From Apricaphanius iberus (taxonomy: Eukaryota; Chordata; Actinopteri; Cyprinodontiformes; Aphaniidae), in NCBI GenBank assembly GCA_028564705.1, contig JAPXFQ010000364.1:434001-498000 (forward strand): a DNA stretch of 64,000 bases, given 5' to 3'. The notes below the pieces were generated by a model that worked only from the letters and a program-made list of their open reading frames with translations, did not search any database and was not told the DNA's origin. This document shows, piece by piece, positions 45,641-59,424 of this stretch. The position numbers were made by a program, and so were the translations under genes. The first letter of the stretch is position 1; every line of letters begins with the position of its first letter.

Positions 45641-46189
45641 AAGTTCTGGTGGTCATGTATAATAATCATTTAAAAAAAAGTAGGCCTACCGCACTTCTTT
45701 TCCATTTCCTGTTATGTTGTTTAAATAATAAATGTTCACCAAGCGGCAAATAATGGTTTGTGTCTTTTGTTTTTCCCTCAATGTCACGGAATGAAATAAA
45801 CCGAATGAAAATAAATAAAAATTAAAAACGGTGTGTGCAATAGGGATTCTCATCCGCAGAACATCTGCTAAGATGGTGACACCAAGTTATCGTAACAGTA
45901 ACAAGGCTACTTTTAGTAAGAAGTTTGTGGAGTGCTTTTTAACAGAGAACAAGAGTACATACTGTACATAGGATGTCAGGGACTCATTGCCACTATAAGT
46001 TAATACAAGTCAAATATTTCTATAGAGTAAAGCAATAATTTTGTGGACGGACTGAACATAAACAAACACTAGTTCAGAGCGGAGCGCCACTAACCTATTG
46101 TACTCGCTCGCTGATGATCATCCTGAATGCAACCCCCAACTTAACAACACACCATAGACTCCAGATCATTCACACCTCCTAAAGAACAT

Positions 46190-46262
46190 TACCATCTCCA
46201 AGCATCCCCCCACCAAGCTTTCGTGACCATCCCTACAGTATGTAACCATGTCTATTCTGTTG
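46190..46262. repeat. Short duplicated block, copy 1
   Basis: CATTACCATCTCCAAGCATC then CCCCCACCAAGCTTT ... CTACAGTATGTAACCATGTC recurs at 47310-47382. Confidence 0.85.
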
Positions 46263-46350
46263 TTATTGTAAACATTTCACAACTAATCTGCTGCAATTAT
46301 CCAACAAGCCACATTTAGCTTTGTCACCATTAAAACCAATGTGTCTAACC

Positions 46351-47022
46351 CATTAGTACAGTGGTTATCAACCTTTTTGTCAACCAGATGTGGCTAAAAC
46401 AACAACGCACCTGTTTTTAAATTTTTTTTTCTTTGTCCCCACCCTCCATACGCACACACACACCCACGCACACACACTCTACTACCACCACAAATTCGCC
46501 GAGTGCTTCACTGACCAGAATATGACCCGCACAGATCAGAGGCGCATACAAACGCAGTGTTGATACAATACATTTTGGACAAACAATGAAGCAGAAAACA
46601 ACTCTCTGTTTGAAATTATTTAATTTAATATGAATTTAACAACGCTTTATTTTAGAATGTTTAAGTAAACTAATGTTTAAGTTTACGTTCTACGATTTCA
46701 GATTATCTGTGAATGCGTCTGCTTTCTACAGCTCCTGCTGACAGCAGATCGGGGAGAGAAAAAAACCCATTTCTTTGCTCAGCTGTGTGAATTATGAGGG
46801 CAGATATGAGAGGAGTGGACATGTTAGTTGTTGTTGCTTTGGTGTTGCCTGGTTACGGCAGACAGTAACTGGCTTTGAGTAATAAAATGCCTGTTTGAGA
46901 CCAACCACTTGTCGTCCTTCTAACGTTCAGTCGGAGCTACATTCATTTATATTTTTCCAAAATGATTTGGCGACCCCAGGAATTATCTCGCGACCCCAAG
47001 GTTGAGAATGGCTGCATTAGTA
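46351..47022. mobile_element. Non-autonomous hAT element with perfect 8-bp duplication
   Basis: Element 46359-47014 (656 bp) with ends CAGTGGTTATCAACCTTTTT and, inverted, CAGCCATTCTCAACCTTGGG. The flanks 46351-46358 and 47015-47022 are both CATTAGTA, the 8-bp duplication typical of hAT transposons. There is no transposase frame inside. Confidence 0.93.
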
Positions 47023-47282
47023 TATGCTCGAAATGAATAGGCTACCAATGTTATTTTTAATCCCTTACAGATTCCCAAAACAGCACCATTTTCACAATGA
47101 ATCTGAAAAAACAAACAAACAAAAATCCATATAATTTTTCTCAATAATTTGTCAGAATAATACAAACTTATACATTTAAAACAGATTGCTTGAGTAATGT
47201 ATAATTAATATATAATATACTCAACAACTTAATTAAGAATTTATTATAAAATATATAAATTGATAAATATGATAAATACACT

Positions 47283-47475
47283 ATTACGTTGTTTTTGCGT
47301 TGTGTAACTCATTACCATCTTCAAGCATCCCCCCACCAAGCTTTGCTCCCCATCGCTACAGTATGTAACCATGTCTATTCTGGTGTTGCAAACATTCCGT
47401 GGTGAGCCGAATAGTCATGTGATTGCATAAATATTATAAATAGGCTATTACGTTGTTTTGCGTTGTGGAACTCTG
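47283..47475. repeat. Local duplicated blocks
   Basis: 47310-47382 repeats 46190-46262. TATTACGTTGTTTTTGCGTT at 47283 recurs with one base deleted at 47449, so the region has undergone at least two local duplications. Confidence 0.8.
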
Positions 47476-49647
47476 TCATTTTCATCCAACAACAATAACA
47501 TAAAAAAACACGAGTTTATCACAAAATTAAAGGAAAGTACATTAGGTTAAAAAAAGATATACTTTAGGTTCATAGAAATAAATCAAATTGTTTACAGATA
47601 TGACGTTTAAGGCTACTTGTTATAATGTTTTACAGAACTCATTTGGTGAAGTTTGGCCTGTGTTAGGAGAACTTAAGTTTATGGAGCCTATGATAAACTT
47701 TGACAATAGAAGAAGCAGGTTAATTACAAAAAAGTGAGCAGTTTGTGTTGTTATATCCAAAATGGTTTGCGCAACCAGCTCTGCTTTTTCTTCAGTGGAC
47801 GTGCATACTGATAATAACATCATGTCGATGAGAATTCTGTGAGAGAAGCGCCATCTCCTGGTCATACTCTGTATTTCAATTAATGGGTGGAGTTGCAGTA
47901 AAACTTTGACACTCCCAGGAGAAAGACGGAGGGCCACTCCGGCCACTGGGATTTGGAGGGAACTCTGCCGTTAATGGGCTGGAAAGGGCACGCCATTCAT
48001 CCGGCGTTTACTCTGAATGGGAACTTTTAAACTGCCAATACTGTTGTTGTATGAGATGAATTGACAGCCAGTTAATAGACAATTACATCGGCATTTTGTG
48101 TCTCCCTCAGAAATGGAAAATATATTTAACTAATAGTGGGCTCCCATCATTTGTTGCCCATTTTTGTGTATAAGTTCTCAACTATAGTGGTCATCATAAA
48201 GGTTTGATCTCTGTACTCGCTATATAAGTTCATTATTTATCCCCTCTTTGAGCTACTGGTTTTTCTTTTATCTTTTGAGCTCTTGCTCCTCACAACACGC
48301 CTTTCCTCTTCATCATTCTGTCCACCATTCCTGCCATTGCATCTCTGCATCTCCAGTTCAGTTCTATTTACCATCACTGCCTAGTTTCTATCTTCTCTCT
48401 CTCATCCCTTCACGCCCTCCAGCCAATTTCCTCGGAGTCCGCTTTCTAACATCTAGTTTTCTCTTTATATCACCACGGATCTACCTTTCATGCTGAGCTT
48501 GTACTCGCACTGATTGCCCCCCCCTGTGTTTATTCTGTATGAGTGTTATTTGTATCCCCTACCTGCCATAGTTATACACATTGCTTTGTGTAAGGCACTG
48601 ACGGCCCCACCCAAACCCTGCGTAATGCTTTGTGTCATTGGGGTCTAGACTGTGAAGATTACACTTCACAGAGGAAGTAGCCTCACTGCAGGCCCTGTTT
48701 CCAGCAGATGTGGCTAATGCAGTCTTTTTTCATTATGACCCAGTGCTTGCTCTTATTGTCTCTGCGTCCATTCTATAGTATACCCTTATTTAAAGTTACC
48801 ATGCATAATCTAACAATATACTGAAGGTTATAGTTTTTTAAAATGTATTTATACAGTAAAATTGAGTTTGTGGTGAAAATAAAATAACCCCACAGCAGTG
48901 CTAGGAAGCATGAGGCAGGCAAACAAAACTAAGAGTGTTGCAGGGGCATGAGGGTTATAATTTGACTGAACTACAGCTGGACACAAACTGGGCCAACAGG
49001 AGGTCAGAGAGGACAGTGAAAACAACAAAAACAGTGAAATGACAGTCATCCAGGACATGATTGTCTTGAGATTTAAAAAATAAAGGCAACTAGCCTTATT
49101 TTGTTAACGTGAAGAAGTCTCAACTCTCATCCAACAGGTTTCTTTAGTTCTGAAACTTGGTTGTGAGTATCAGGTTTATATGGTCTAATCAGGAACAATC
49201 ACTCTACTAGTGTGATAGAAATTTATGCCTGAATAGTTTTGATCTATCAAGCTTAAGGCACGCACAGCTGTTATGCAATTTGCCATTTATAAATCACACT
49301 CTTCCAAGAAATGTGCTCAGATGTTTTTGGATCATATCCCGGCTTTTACACACCCACTTTCTGCCATAAATGGTCAGTACAAAGTGCCCAGTGAATATTC
49401 TGCATAGGCTTACAGTAAGAATGCTGATATGGGGCATTTCACGGGTGACCATAGCAACCAAGAGGCAGAGAAAGCAATTCCACAGAGACTAAAGCAGGCA
49501 CGTCAAAGCACAGAAAAACGATTTTATTTAATCACTCAACATTTATCTGTAGAGCTTTACTCAGCCAAAAGGCGACCCAAGTGTTTCACATCAAAAGACA
49601 AAAAATTTACATAATATATGATTACTTCTTGAAGCAACAATAAGATT
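47476..49647. other. Spacer, no recognised feature
   Basis: 2.2 kb; pyrimidine-rich frames at 48250-48490 have no recognised domain. Confidence 0.45.
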
Positions 49648-49659
49648 TGAATAAAGCTA

Positions 49660-50023
49660 TCCATCCATCCATCCATCTTCTTAACCGCTTATCCAATTCA
49701 GGGTCACGGGGCAGCTGGAGCCTATCCCAGCAATTATCAGGCGTTAGGCAGGGTACACTCTGAACAGGACGCCAGTCTGTTGCAGGGCCAACACAGAGAG
49801 ACAGACAACCATTCACACTCACATTCATTCCTAGGGACAATTTAGAGTGATCAATTCACCTATCATGCATGTTTTTGGACTGTGGGAGGAAGCCGGAGTA
49901 CCCGGAGAGAACCCACGCATACACGGGGAGAACATGCAAACTCCATGCAGAAAGACCCTGGGCGAACCCACGACCTTCTTGCTGCAAGGCAACAGCGCTA
50001 ACCACTGCGCCACCGTGCAGCCC
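49660..50023 (-). mobile_element. tRNA-derived SINE with perfect 12-bp target duplication
   Basis: 364 bp, minus orientation, flanked by TGAATAAAGCTA at 49648-49659 and 50024-50035. The tRNA-like head has an A-box TGGCGCAGTGG (reverse of 50002-50012) and a B-box-like GGGTTCGCCC (reverse of 49961-49970). The tail on the minus strand is (GGAT)n (49660-49676). The body contains GGAGTTTGCATGTTCTCCCC, a hallmark of this widespread fish family. Confidence 0.93.
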
Positions 50024-50035
50024 TGAATAAAGCTA

Positions 50036-51174
50036 ATGAAAACTAATAAAAATAAATGACATCAGAATTTAATATGTTTCAGCCCTCCTAAATATTTAAA
50101 GCCTGACAGAAAAGGTGAGTTTTAAGTGTACTCTCAAAAGCAACTGATACAGCATTGATGCGGCAGCATGCTTTACATAAAAAAAGATGGGGGCTGTGGT
50201 TCCAGCGGGTAGATCTAACTCCAGGGGCCCAGTTCAGTACTTAGATCTAATCGGACTGCTTTAGGGAATCTACATTGGCTGCCCCCATCCAAAGGCTGCC
50301 AGTGGCATGACCTGCAATGAGTGCCAGCCCATCCATTGTGCAGCATTATGCAGGAGTGTCTCTGCTGCATTTATATTTGTGCTTCACAAAACTAATGTAC
50401 CTCTAAGTGCAATTACTGTGTAATCTGAAGACATACATATGATCATGTTGTGATTTATATTTTTTTAAATGCAACAATTTTTCATTTAGAGTCTCATTTT
50501 TATTCTAAATTCAGAGACGGGGGGCTGACTGTTGGTTTTGCAAGTCTGAAAATGTGGCCCAAGCTCACGATTTTGCTATCTCACCAGCTGCATTGCCAGT
50601 TTCACCTATGTTCAAAAAGTGCACAAGCAAGGTTGATAGTGTTCCAAAAGTTGTGCACATTTTTCCGCCATATTTTTTAATATAAATCCCAACCTTGCCG
50701 TAGGAAGTGGCTCGCGTAGCTTTCAGACCCCATTTTGTGTGTAAGTAAGCTTTATAAATGAGACCCCTTGTGTTTGTGAAAGTCAATGGAGTACAGTCAA
50801 CTTATTGTCATTTTCAAGAAACCGGTTTGACTTGATTTGAACTTTGTGACATGGTGCATTGACTCATAGCTGGCAAAAGATGGGTACATTGTGGTCATAG
50901 AGGGGTAAATATAGTCAGCAGTAATAGTCAGGTATGTGTTGGTTTTAAATTATTTTTATTTGTCACAAAGGGTATCTGCAAGTGTATCAAGAAAATCAAA
51001 CACCACTTTACCAGCAGCAGCAACCTAAATTGTGGGTAAAAAACAGAGTAGATTTATATATATACTCCAAGAAAGTAAATTATTCCAAATACTGAATCTT
51101 CGTTTTGAATGTTGCAGATAATATTTGATGTAGAGTTTTCAAATCATTTATTAACTAATTTTCATGAGCCTGTG
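50036..51174. other. Spacer, no recognised feature
   Basis: AT-rich; no gene or element identified. Confidence 0.5.
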
Positions 51175-51285
51175 TTAATTCAATTTAGATAATTTATATT
51201 GCTCCAATTCACAACATATGTCATGTCAAGGCACTTTACAAGAACAGTCATTTCAATTCAATCATAAAAAAAGATATTATAAACA
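51175..51285 (-). repeat. LINE/SINE 3' tail fragment
   Basis: TTCAATTTAGATAATTTATATTG then CCAATTCACAACATATGTC and AAGGCACTTTACA, the reversed tail of a common fish repeat. Confidence 0.55.
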
Positions 51286-54200
51286 TGATTAAGTGAAGCC
51301 TCAGTTTCCTGTTTCTAGCTGCCATTGCCCTTCAGTGTGGTCTTGTGCCGTTGTAGCCCACCTGCTTCGTAGTTTGATGTGCCGTGCATTCAAAGACGAG
51401 CTCACTTGTCTTGGTTGTTGGGGTAATTTTAGCTGCAGTTGCTTTTCTATCATCTGGAACTATTCAGCCAATTATTTCCAGACATAAGGGGGGCATTTAA
51501 GTCTACAATGAATTTTTTTCTCTTTTTCAGACCATTCTGGGTCAACCCGAGAGATGGCTCCATGGGAAAATTAAAAATTGTTAGTATATGAACTTCAATA
51601 TGAACTCCATATTCCATATTCTGATACTCTCTTTCAACAAGTCATCTTCACCATGTCTAAGTGCATAAATGTTTTGAGTTGCCACCATGTAAATGGCTGA
51701 GTCAATGTTTGTGTCAGAAGTAAAAATCAGCTTTACCTAAGAAAGCAGCCTGTTTAATTAATTGGTTTAGTTACCCATTTAAATTCTTTTGTTTATCCAC
51801 AAATACATAATTTTTTATTCACTATGTGTTAAATGATAAAATATCACACCTTATGAATTAATAATTTCAAGGGTCTACAAATTAAACCACCACATTATAA
51901 GCAATAAATATTCTCTTCTGGGAAAATGTGAATATAGTGGAGATTCTAACTTAACATTAAATTCATTCAACTTTGCTATTTTTCTTTAAATCTGGGAGAG
52001 CATTTTTTATGTTTGACCTCCACCCACATAAACCTTAATTCTGTGTACACCACATGGTTACATTTTGTTATATATTTGTTGTTCATTCTTGTTTTTTAGG
52101 CAATATTTATTTCAGAATGTTATTCATTTGAAAGACCACCTGGTTAAACGGCATCTGGAGAAGGTCTGTGGCCTCTACATGCCAGCACTCTAGCCAGTTG
52201 GTCAGGGCACTGAGGTTCAACTGCTTCACATTATCCTATAACCTCTTACCTTTCACTTCCAGCTAAAGATCACAACACTTTAGAGGGCACTTCACTTCTC
52301 CACATGCTTATTTTCTTCTCTCTAACTTTGTATAGCAAAACTTATTTTTGAAAAGTCTCATTGTCAAATTTTTTCTAAAAGTTTTGAAACTGAGTCTTGT
52401 TTCAGCACAAAATACGAAACAGTAAATTTTACTTATCTAAAAAAATATTTTTGAGTATATTAATATTAAAATATTACTGACCAAGAAGTTAAGCTCAGTT
52501 AGGAATTACTTAACTACATGTTATCAATAAATTCCTCCCCCACAATCTGAAAAGACATTTAATTCAAAGTAGATGCCATGATTTAATGACATAATGTACA
52601 TATTGTGAAGCACAAAGTGTCACACAAATAAGACCTTCTTAAGGATTGTGGTTCTGGGAAAATCCCTGCATTTAGAAGTAAGTTACATTAGAATAAGCTT
52701 TTGCTCTTACTCTTTTTTTGGCACTGAATGGCACGACTGAGCTTAGTTCTATTGTAACCCATACTATTGTTTTAACTAAACTGATAAAAAACTTAAATTA
52801 TTATAAATTATAATAAATGAAAATCAGCGTAGTTCCTTTATTTCCCATCTTATGCCTTATTTTAGATATTTTACCTTTAAGGATGCCCGGTCAAAGAACC
52901 ACCTGGTACACATGGTAACACAGGATATGGACTATCATTATCAAAACTCTGCGACCATGACTTGGGTAAAGGCGTCACTCAATAAGACTAAACATTCAAA
53001 CTAACACTACAACATTAAGTAAAAATGGGTCACAGTTGATTGCAAAGTATAAATATATCATAACACTAATTCTTTCCATCACAGGCCCATGTAACATATG
53101 CAACTTATTCTTTAAAATTTAACTGCAAAGCAGTTGTAGCAATCCATTGCTTAATGTTTTTTTTTTACTGGAGGTATCAGTAAAGGGGCATAATTTCATC
53201 AAAAGCTTTTCCTTTAAAAAGGGCTTCCATTTCACCAGTTCAGAGTGTTATGTTTATTTTGATATAACTTTTAAATGAATTACCGTTTCCTTCCTTTCTT
53301 TGAGTTTAAATATACAAAAAGGAGCTATACGTTTTTGATTGTCATTGTGGCCTACTGCTTCAGATGTTACCTTGTAGACCTGCTTGAGAGCTAAGTATTT
53401 TAGGTTGTTAATCATTCTTCTACGGTCAGGTGTCCTGATCCCTTAGTCGGCTGACAGTCTGCAGGCTCCACAAACTTTTAGCTTTAGGAGCTCTATCAGC
53501 AGTATCTTAAACCTTATCAATCATCAAACATAATCTCAGTACAAAATTATAATGAGAAAAAGAAACAAAACTGTAAAAGGCAATTTTTTTAAAAAACAGA
53601 AAAGTGGTTTTGAACCAATAACTTAGTATTTCAAGACAACATCCATAACCACTAGGCCACCATTACAATCAGGATTTCTATTGGTAGAGCCTAATCCTTG
53701 TTAGATGCTGAGTATAATATAGCTTAGACTATGCAACAAATAGAATAGAACAATTTATGTTAGCTGTATTTGTCTGAACTGAAATACATACGTTTTTATA
53801 TGACATTAATATGGAAGCAAATTTAATATTTAAAACATGCAAAAAAACTGCTGAAAATTCATGTTCTTTGAATTTTATTTTCTTGAGGTTTTGCTTGATT
53901 GAGCATCACAAAATTCTGGATATTCATAAAATGCAAGAAAGTACTACAGTGTTTTTACAATTTTCATAAAAACAAATCTGAAAAGTGTGGTGTGTATGTG
54001 TTTTTATTCCTCCCCAATCAATAGTAGAAACTGCCCAGAAGGCCAACTTTTTTGGGGGTATTTCTCTACTAGCTGAGCATATCTAGAGACTTAAATTGTT
54101 TTGGATTATTCATGTACTTTCACAATAGATCAAGCTCAGTCAGATTACATAGATATCCTCCACTGACAGAAATGTTAAAATGTTGCCACATATTCTAAGT

Positions 54201-54924
54201 TGAAATTACATCAGATTTTACTGGAACATTCTAACTATATGAGTATGCTTTCATCTAAACCCCTCCATGTTGCTCCGGGTGTCTGCTTAGGGCCAAGTTT
54301 CTAATAATGTCAGAATCCAAAAATTATAAACTTGATAATGAGACTAAGAATAATACTTAATATTCAGTACCATTGCTAATATCACAGCATAATAGTTGAA
54401 GACACAGGTTTCTTTCTAAATAAGAGAAAAAAATATGATTAATTAAAATATGACAAAATGTTAACTTCCTTTATCAGGAAAAACTTATTATCCTTTATCT
54501 GTCCGTAAAGCTAATATCTTCTTCCAACTGAGTGTCTTCAGGCTTCTTGACCCGCATGCAGAACACAAACTCAGAGACAATAGCAGATTTAAAAGGTGTT
54601 CTTTAAAAGGGCTGATTTGATAGATGATGACAGTAACCAGGAACTTCTACAGTGGATTGAGAATATTTTCATTTCCAAAAAAAGAGGAGACTTGGCCCAG
54701 TCCTGAAATAGTTTTAAGACTGGGCCGAGACTGTTTTGATTTGAACATATTTAAAGGGTGCACTCTCCATGTTGTTAGAATGAATAGCTAAATAACAAAC
54801 TTCAGATAAGCATTCACAAGAACAAAAGATTAGAGTGTGTCTCGTGCATTGCATCATTATAGTTTTTGTATACTTATTGGATCTTTGCCACCATTGTCAC
54901 ACACAAGCCAGTTTCCCAAGAAAT
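51286..54924. other. Long AT-rich spacer
   Basis: 3.6 kb without open frames of note or recognised elements. Confidence 0.5.
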
Positions 54925-55460
54925 ACCTTGGTAGCATATTGCCAGCACTGTGAGTCTTTTGATTGCACTGTGGCAGCATGGCAAGGTAAATATCGCTGCA
55001 TTCATGCTGGCATGCTTGATAGAAATATTACAGCAATATTGTCTTCAATGAAGATTTATCCTTGCTGCAACCGAGAGTGATGTCATGATGATGTGTAGAA
55101 TGAGCCCAATGCCACAGCCGGCAACAGAATTTGAAATACAAGTAAACATGGGAAGTTCATCTAGCATTTGTAAAACGGTCAGCCCAGACTCCAAGGCAAC
55201 ACAAGACAATTTTATTTGTATAGCACACTTTCAACACAAGGCAATTCGATATGCTTGATATGATTACAAAAATGTGAAAATTAAAACATACAATTAATAA
55301 GAGAAAGCATAAACAGATATTTATGAACCACCAACCCTACACCCCCCTTTTTTCTGTCTTTGCGTTATCTTTTGTGGAAAAACACCTGATAACGCCACAT
55401 GGACGTCACAGGCTGACCACTTATGAATGATCAAAACACTCACTGAGCCAGAAGTGATGG
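54925..55460 (+). mobile_element. Harbinger-like relic, copy 2, interrupted
   Basis: Same family and orientation as 28400-28985. The middle part is replaced by a LINE tail at 55193-55320. Confidence 0.4.
55193..55320 (-). repeat. LINE 3' tail fragment
   Basis: CAATTTTATTTGTATAGCAC then CACAAGGCAATTCGATATGCTT, a reversed common fish LINE end. Confidence 0.6.
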
Positions 55461-58400
55461 CAGAATACACTGTAAGAAATAAAATGTTGGATTTAATTGA
55501 TAAAGTTAAGGCAATCTTTTCCACAAAACTCTTTAAGCGTAGAACAATATGGGTTTGACATTGATTAAATCAAATGAAACATTATTAATTACACCCTTAA
55601 AATGAACAATTTTAAGTTAATTGAAAATAATACTATGAATTCAATAAAAAAAACATGTTCATTTCTTTGAGTGTAGTTTTTTGAAAGAGGCTACAAAAAC
55701 CCATGTGCCAGTTTTGCCAGCTCTGTTGATCTGTAAAACTAAACTTGTGTTTTGATACATTGTATACAGTTGCAATGCTGCATGCACAGGGCAAGGCAAT
55801 GCAGTTGGTACGCTGTCTGTTCCGTCTATGAATGAATTAGAACCATCCACTATTCAGCAGCTTATGGAGGACGTCCGATAAAAGATAAGGTGTCATATTC
55901 CATGCATTGCAACAGTCAATTTAGTATGCTTATCAGTCCCTTTAAAAACAATGAAAACCCAGACATTTTCTTCAATCCATGGATGTCGAAAACAGCACGT
56001 GAAAAGTGGACATGTACAGGGAAAAAAGGTCCCCCTACTTTTCAGGAAAAAAAACAGGAATGTCAGCACTGGAGAGGGGGCAGTCCAGACACTGGTATAT
56101 GTCAGGGGGGAATTAAGAAAAAATGATTGTATGAAGCTGATTTTTGTAGATGAGAGCTTAAACAGGAGAGGGGAAATAAGTCTGGGGGGTGTCTGTGTGT
56201 CTCCGGGGCATCACCAATGGAGGAACAAGAGACAGAAGACGGAGCAGGAGTTTGGACATGTAGGAGGAACCCAGGTGTGGGATGAAACCAGGAGCTTACA
56301 CGGAAGATGGAACACAGAGGAAAACAGAGGAACCTTTGGAGGAGCACAGGTAAGTCAAGCACAGGTGAGTCCACATGGATAGCTTTCAGCAAAGAATTAC
56401 TCAGGAGAATACACAGGGGGCTTAAGGTCACCAGGCAAAACAATCAGGCACCAAAGGTCTGACAGCCAACTCCTTTTATCAAGCCTTTGTAATAGCTCAA
56501 TGAGCTGCAGATGTGCCTGGAGCTGCATAGCACAACTCCACCCTCGGGCTGTGAAGTGTGATAATTTGGGCAAAATCTGTACGAGTCAATCTATTGATTT
56601 TGATGATTAGTATTTTTGAATATCCCATTTTTCTCTTATTGATTATATTAAATAACAAGTTATTTTGACAACCCTAGGCTCGATGTTCTTATAAGGTTTA
56701 TCTTGACACTTTTTAAGATATACTGAAGAAAAGCATTCCCAAAGCATGATGTGACTACTGCCATGTTTCTTTGTGGGTATGGTGTGTTAAGTGTCATGTG
56801 CAGTGATATATTCATGTATTGTTTTCTTATTTATTTTTTGTTATACTCTTGTTTGCATACTCTTCTCTATATTTAATCTTAACCTTGGAAAAACCACTTG
56901 CAGATAACATAATAATCTGGAGCATTTCGGATATCAACCCCCCCACCCCCAACACCACCTCAACCTCTCCAAAAAATAAATTAAGTAACTCTTAATAAAT
57001 GATGTCAGATGTTTACCATGCTCTGATTGGATGGTCAGAGCCAAGTTAAAAGTGAAATACCTTTTTTCCAACCTGGACCTTATTTTTGCATGTATTGCAT
57101 TAATTTACCCAGACAAGTTTGGAGCCACTTGGAGTCCTTCAGGGGACTTTTGTATCCATTAGCGATCAGCGTATATCAATATAATGGGAGTCAATAGGGC
57201 AGCCAAGGTGCCCCAAGTGACTTTTTCAAAGAAGCCTGAGATCGTGAAGTTTGAAACCACATGCATGCAGTAGGTTTAGAGTTTTCCTGGGTTTCTTGTT
57301 TTAATAAAGGTATATGTAAATTATTCTCATTATTATTTTTGGCTAATTGAATCAACAGCAATGTGTAATCTAAACAAATTACTTTAAAGAATAAAGTACA
57401 AATACAGGAGTTTATTCTCAATAACTTATTCGATTATCAGGATACCATAGTCTCCTCTCTCTTTCGGCACGCCCAATAAACATCCGGCAGCTGTATGATA
57501 ATGAAAACATGTAAAGAAAATTTGAAAATAAATGAGAGGTAAACCTCCAGAAGAAATTCCTCCAACAGCCTTCACTTAGTACTGCTTATAATACCAGGTT
57601 TAAACATGACCTCTGAAATACCGGGCCATGTTATATCGCTTTTTTTATATGGTATTGATGGCTTTTATATTTGTAATACCATAATTAAGTTGGGCCCACA
57701 CTGAAGGCCCAGACAACAAATGCATGGGCTGCCTCTGATCATGTCAGTGTTTAGGTGGAAATAACAATAGATGTGGGAGAATATTTGTTTTCTAATTGAA
57801 AAGGTGCAAGATCACCCGCTGGAACTGTAAATCGGGACATATGCTAATTTATTATATTGTAAAATGGAACAGAACTAATTGTTTATTTTATCTTAAATTC
57901 TTGATTATAAACAGTACCATTAAGAAGTTCAGTGGGTTTTTTATCTCTAAAGATATTTAAAGTGGATAACGGATGACATTATGTGCTAAAAGTAAGCATT
58001 ATTGTTACATTAAGAGGAAGTCACCGAAAGTTACATGCCCTATTCAAATCATGTCTAACTTTTTCTAGCTGTGATTTGTTCATAATTGATTTTCTAAAAC
58101 TTCACAGTATTTATATTACACCTGTGGTATGAACAGTGTAGAAACAGCAAAGAATTGGCTTTGGCTTCAAAGCGAGGACATGGCATTAATCTCTGTCATC
58201 AGCAACAGAATACGTTTGTTTTTCATTTGACAAGGAAATGATGAATTGCTACATGAAATACTCCTTTTCCTTTACTTCTGCTGATCTGTGGAAGGAAAGA
58301 TTAGCTTCTGGCCACAGCCGTCTTTTTATTCCTGCTATTAAATGCAGAAAAAAAAGACCATAACTGGTGTTTACAGTACAATAGATTGGTATGTGAGGAA

Positions 58401-59424
58401 ATGATTCTGTCAGTCTATGATGTTGGTATATTTGAATTTAGTGGTTAGATCTGAACTGACTTTTGCCAAGCCTCTATTAGGTGGTGACTTTCACAGGTAA
58501 AATATTTTAAGAGTTTTTTTTATACATAATGCAGAACAAATGAATACATTTTAATTACTGTTTTCGTTAAAGAAAAAGGAAACTACATCAGTAATAATTC
58601 TTGACAATGAAAGTGTTCTAATAATAAGGAATTACATCTGTGCATTTTACTGTCATCACATGAGTGCCTTGTATGATGATTTGCAGACAAACTGCAAAAT
58701 GGCCAACAAGGTTCTGGAAAGAATACAGTGTGTTTGTTTAAACTGTTAAAGAAATACTTTATTTTTATTTATGATTCACTCTATAATTTTGTCCTTTTTT
58801 ATGATTTGCACTACTCTATAGTGTTGTGACCATCTGTCAACAGGCAAAAGGTGGGGTACACCCTGGACCGGCTGCAGCACTTGCTTTAATTCCCCCTTTT
58901 ATTCCTCTTGTTTTAAGGTTTTTTTGTGTTACTACTGGCAAGTATTTTCAGTAGTCAGACAGGAAGCAAGCAGGGAAAGAAGGGGGGGAAGACCTGCAAC
59001 AAAGGTCCCAAAGTGGGGAATCAGACCCTGGAAAACTACATCAAGGATTAATAACCTCTGTATAAGGGGTAGCTGCTACCCCATATACCCTAACCCCCAC
59101 CACCAATTCCTCTTTTTACTTTTTGTATTTGGTGGGTTTCTCAAACCCAAAACTGCACATAAGTTACCCACTACTAACAATGAATTTAGTGTATTTTTCT
59201 TCAGTCTTTGCAAATAAAGGTCAAAGTCATAGCTTTCAACAGTTTACATTGTGGGAAGTAATAAATCATTGGTATTGTATTTTACAAGACTCTAATGCAG
59301 TTTTGTAATTGTCAAAACAATATTAGTTGTGCTTTATTCAATGGTGATTGATGTGTTCATGATACTAGCAAGATTTTATATGCAAGAAGTAGAAAATAAG
59401 AAACCCTTTTCTCATCAGAACTTG
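55461..59424. other. Spacer with minor repeat traces
   Basis: No gene recognised. 56230-56540 is purine-rich and may be a repeat; 58850-58880 carries GGGGTACACCCTGGAC, a fragment of the SINE family. Confidence 0.45.

Noticed and set aside
45142..45669. Minus-strand 175-codon open frame
   Set aside because: Exact antisense of the Tc1 transposase core, which explains the openness.
48248..48496. Ser/Phe/Leu-rich 82-codon open frame
   Set aside because: Pyrimidine-rich low-complexity DNA without splice context or domain.
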